This document shows, piece by piece, positions 23,129 through 23,322 of a stretch of 23,322 bases of DNA. Both the position numbers and the translations under genes were made by a program. A model generated the notes under the pieces. It had not been told where the DNA came from. It made no database searches and saw only the letters and a list, made by a program, of their open reading frames with translations. This stretch comes from a virus. The DNA lies in IMG/VR virus record IMGVR_UViG_3300031702_000050, positions 1 through 23,322 of that record. The stretch is one strand, 5' to 3'. Numbering within the stretch: the first letter of the stretch is position 1; every line of letters starts with the position of its first letter.

Positions 23129-23322
23129 ATGAGTTATCAACTAAACAAAACAGACGGCACATTGCTACTAGACTTAATTGACGGGCAAATTGATACAGCT
23201 AGTACAAACCTTACATTAGTTGGTAGAAACTATACTGGATACGGCGAGTATTTTAATGAAAACTTTATTAAATTACTAGAAAATTTTAGTAGTACTTCTG
23301 CACCCAGTAATCCTTTAACTGG
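23129..23322 (+). CDS. second tail-fibre gene, paralogous N-terminus (3' partial)
   Basis: The frame opens with ATG at 23129 and runs off the right edge after 64 complete codons. Its N-terminus (MSYQLNKTDGTLLLDLIDGQ...) leads into GRNYTGYGEYFNENFIKLLE and NFSSTSAPSNPLTG. This aligns with GRGTTAYGQAVNENFLHLLE and NFANTTAPLRPVEG of the preceding fibre at almost the same residue positions (NENF at 43-46 here, 44-47 there). It is therefore a tandem paralogue sharing the N-terminal adapter. The receptor-binding end lies outside the window. Confidence 0.85.
   Translation, partial: MSYQLNKTDGTLLLDLIDGQIDTASTNLTLVGRNYTGYGEYFNENFIKLLENFSSTSAPSNPLT

Noticed and set aside
1-23322. tRNA genes, CRISPR arrays, insertion sequences or defence genes
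   Set aside because: The strand is coding almost end to end for structural proteins. No direct-repeat/spacer pattern, transposase-like protein or cloverleaf-sized gene-free region was seen.

Overview
The window is a continuous piece of the virion-structure (late) region of a T4-like, contractile-tailed phage. It is AT-rich, every gene lies on the + strand, and genes are packed with at most about 64 nt between them. The clearest anchors are a gp25-type baseplate wedge protein followed by a gp6-type baseplate wedge protein, preceded by a gp5-like lysozyme gene. This gp5-gp25-gp6 order is that of T4-like baseplate clusters. The base composition, the fibre architecture and the modules in the large proteins resemble marine T4-like phages (cyanophages, SAR11 phages and uncultured marine relatives). 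That host guess is inference; no host gene or auxiliary metabolic gene is present to fix it.

Layout, left to right: (1) nt 1-1107, the 3' part of a gp5-like baseplate hub or spike protein with a C-terminal cell-wall-hydrolase-like domain, cut by the left edge; (2) nt 1124-1558, gp25; (3) nt 1623-5141, a gp6-type wedge protein of 1172 aa, nearly twice the T4 length, with a calcium-loop-like motif and a Thr-rich tail; (4) nt 5141-20437, one uninterrupted 5098-aa ORF filling two thirds of the window, whose start overlaps the gp6 stop codon. It occupies the gp7 position and is a mosaic of modules: a conserved N-terminal block, a degenerate cupredoxin-like domain, a broken-up FG-GAP-like beta-propeller, scattered aromatic modules resembling carbohydrate-binding CBM5/12, GxGY beta-repeats, a long run of beta-sandwich-like repeats and a conserved GERIEYF/RRGTLGT module; (5) nt 20460-21062, a 200-aa probable virion protein; (6) nt 21073-23127, a 684-aa tail fibre with a C-terminal phage tail-collar domain; (7) nt 23129 to the right edge, the start of a second fibre gene paralogous to the previous one.

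Taken together the genes plausibly build the baseplate and its receptor-binding periphery: gp25 and gp6 form the wedge, the gp5-like protein the wall-piercing hub, the giant protein probably a wedge or fibre-anchoring scaffold, and the collar-domain proteins the fibres. Tight spacing, a stop/start overlap and ribosome binding sites inside upstream gene ends suggest co-transcription and partial translational coupling. Weak T4-late-promoter-like octamers (xTAAATA) occur at a few junctions. No tRNA, CRISPR, mobile element, convincing terminator or gene-free stretch above 300 nt was seen. The most unusual object is the 5098-aa protein, whose module composition and function deserve direct study.
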